64,000 nucleotides of DNA from assembly GCF_001641695.1 (NCBI RefSeq), contig NZ_LSEF01000033.1, positions 56,456 through 120,455 of the forward strand, in the 5' to 3' direction. This stretch comes from Bradyrhizobium neotropicale. Lineage in GTDB: Bacteria; Pseudomonadota; Alphaproteobacteria; Rhizobiales; Xanthobacteraceae. Positions within the stretch are counted from its first letter, which is position 1. Every line of letters begins with the position of its first letter. Of this stretch, positions 63,533-64,000 are shown in pieces. Made by a program: the position numbers and the translations under genes. Under the pieces are notes generated by a model. That model saw nothing but the letters and a program-made list of their open reading frames with translations, was not told where the DNA came from and ran no database searches.

Positions 63533-63874
63533 TTAGAGCAACCTTCCCCATCCGATGTGCCCTCTCCCCTTGTTGTGGGAGAGGGCAGTGACGCTGAAAG
63601 ACACGCACTCGGCGCTCTCTTGCCGCAATCCCACGTGGCATATCTCCGTGCCGTCCAGTTCTTCTCGCCGCTTCCTGAAATCGACTTCGGTGCGCTTGGA
63701 CAGGAATACCGCCGACGCAGCCAAGAACGCAGCACGCGTGCTCTCGAACGTTTTCGCTGTGCCCGACATGCACCCGCCGGCACGTGACCCAGGATAGAAG
63801 CTGCAGCGCCATTGCCATGGATCACTCTCAGTCGGATTGCCGCTGCGCAGGCCGATGCTGCCGACCTTGGACAT
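63533..63874 (-). pseudogene. Frameshifted small Bradyrhizobium-type protein
   Basis: From ATG 63874 (MSKVGSIGLRSGNPTESDPW) the frame reads CSFYPGSRAGGCMSGTA and TRAAFLAASAVFLSKRTEVDF, then loses sense. In another frame, from about 63700, the minus strand reads KNWTARRYATWDCGKRAPSA, which looks like the natural continuation of this family as I remember it. A frameshift near 63661-63690 and the palindromic element at the 3' end truncate the gene. Homology is from memory, so moderate confidence. Confidence 0.5.
63558..63587. repeat. Short palindromic repeat at the large-subunit 3' end
   Basis: TGCCCTCTCCC (63558-63568) and GGGAGAGGGCA (63577-63587) form a perfect 11-bp inverted repeat with an 8-base loop. 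It resembles the stem ends of the elements at 14394, 31029 and 36685 and lies just after a gene end. Confidence 0.6.
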
Positions 63875-64000
63875 CGCCGTAATGGGATCAGCCAGCTTTC
63901 CTGTCAGACGTCGCAGTCACGACGACGGGCGAGATGAGTCATGGTCGAGCGCCGCGTGATACCGCTGGCAAATTGTCAGTGGGTTGGGGGATCGCGGCTT

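Larger units (their letters stand above)
63513..64000. other. Right-end region with repeat and decayed gene
   Basis: After the large-subunit stop there is a short palindromic element (63558-63587) and a decayed minus-strand gene (63533-63874). The last 126 bases (63875-64000) have no recognised gene. Confidence 0.5.

Overview
The window is high-GC, gene-dense DNA from an alphaproteobacterium, most probably Bradyrhizobium or a close relative. Pointers are a SemiSWEET transporter, a FixK/FNR-type box (TTGA-N6-TCAA), several small secreted proteins of the kind common in that genus, dispersed palindromic elements at gene 3' ends, and the combination of XoxF with a lanmodulin-like EF-hand protein. 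The genus call is inference; no rRNA or other phylogenetic marker was seen.

Positions 1-25,100 hold general housekeeping and stress genes. These are the end of a purine-catabolism locus (puuE, DUF3830), a DUF900 hydrolase, a ClC channel with CBS-like tail, a class II aldolase, a MarC-type membrane protein, a YciE/YciF-type ferritin-like protein, an Hsp20-Lon pair, HU, a thiolase, a Tat-exported GH1 glycosidase, small secreted proteins, SemiSWEET, a glutamate-receptor-like channel, and a P-type cation ATPase (behind a FixK-type box) converging on a PPK2 polyphosphate kinase. There is decay too: a DUF2798 gene frameshifted by apparent loss of one copy of an 8-bp tandem repeat, and a 14-codon remnant of a TonB-receptor 3' end.

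Positions 25,277-63,512 form an extended lanthanide- and PQQ-dependent methanol/formaldehyde oxidation region. It contains a TonB receptor; a divergent two-component system resembling FlhSR; fghA; an operon of the PQQ-dependent alcohol dehydrogenase ABC type (binding protein, beta-propeller, ATPase, permease, periplasmic protein) that resembles lut lanthanide-transport clusters; quinoprotein accessory genes (CXXCW/rhodanese-like, XoxJ-like binding protein, zinc metallohydrolase, SoxYZ-like carrier); a NitT/TauT-type ABC transporter followed by a pentapeptide-repeat protein; an RND efflux pair; an orphan pqqA (26 codons) with a strong 3' hairpin; a lanmodulin homologue with four EF hands; and, after a FUSC-like protein and a Bug-type binding protein, an AraC regulator divergent from xoxF-xoxG-frmA-gfa. 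The region ends with a two-gene molybdenum hydroxylase with a Tat signal.

Read together, the genes describe uptake of a lanthanide or its chelate (TonB, ABC), periplasmic lanthanide binding (LanM), PQQ supply (PqqA; pqqBCDE are not in the window), methanol oxidation by XoxF with electron transfer to XoxG, and cytoplasmic formaldehyde disposal through glutathione (Gfa, FrmA, FghA). The less expected observations are the orphan pqqA and lanM side by side next to an RND exporter, a palindrome TCCCG-N7-CGGGA found both upstream of the TonB receptor and of lanM, a 15-bp near-identical motif upstream of both xoxF and pqqA, and a glutamate-receptor-like channel whose selectivity filter is not the potassium type.
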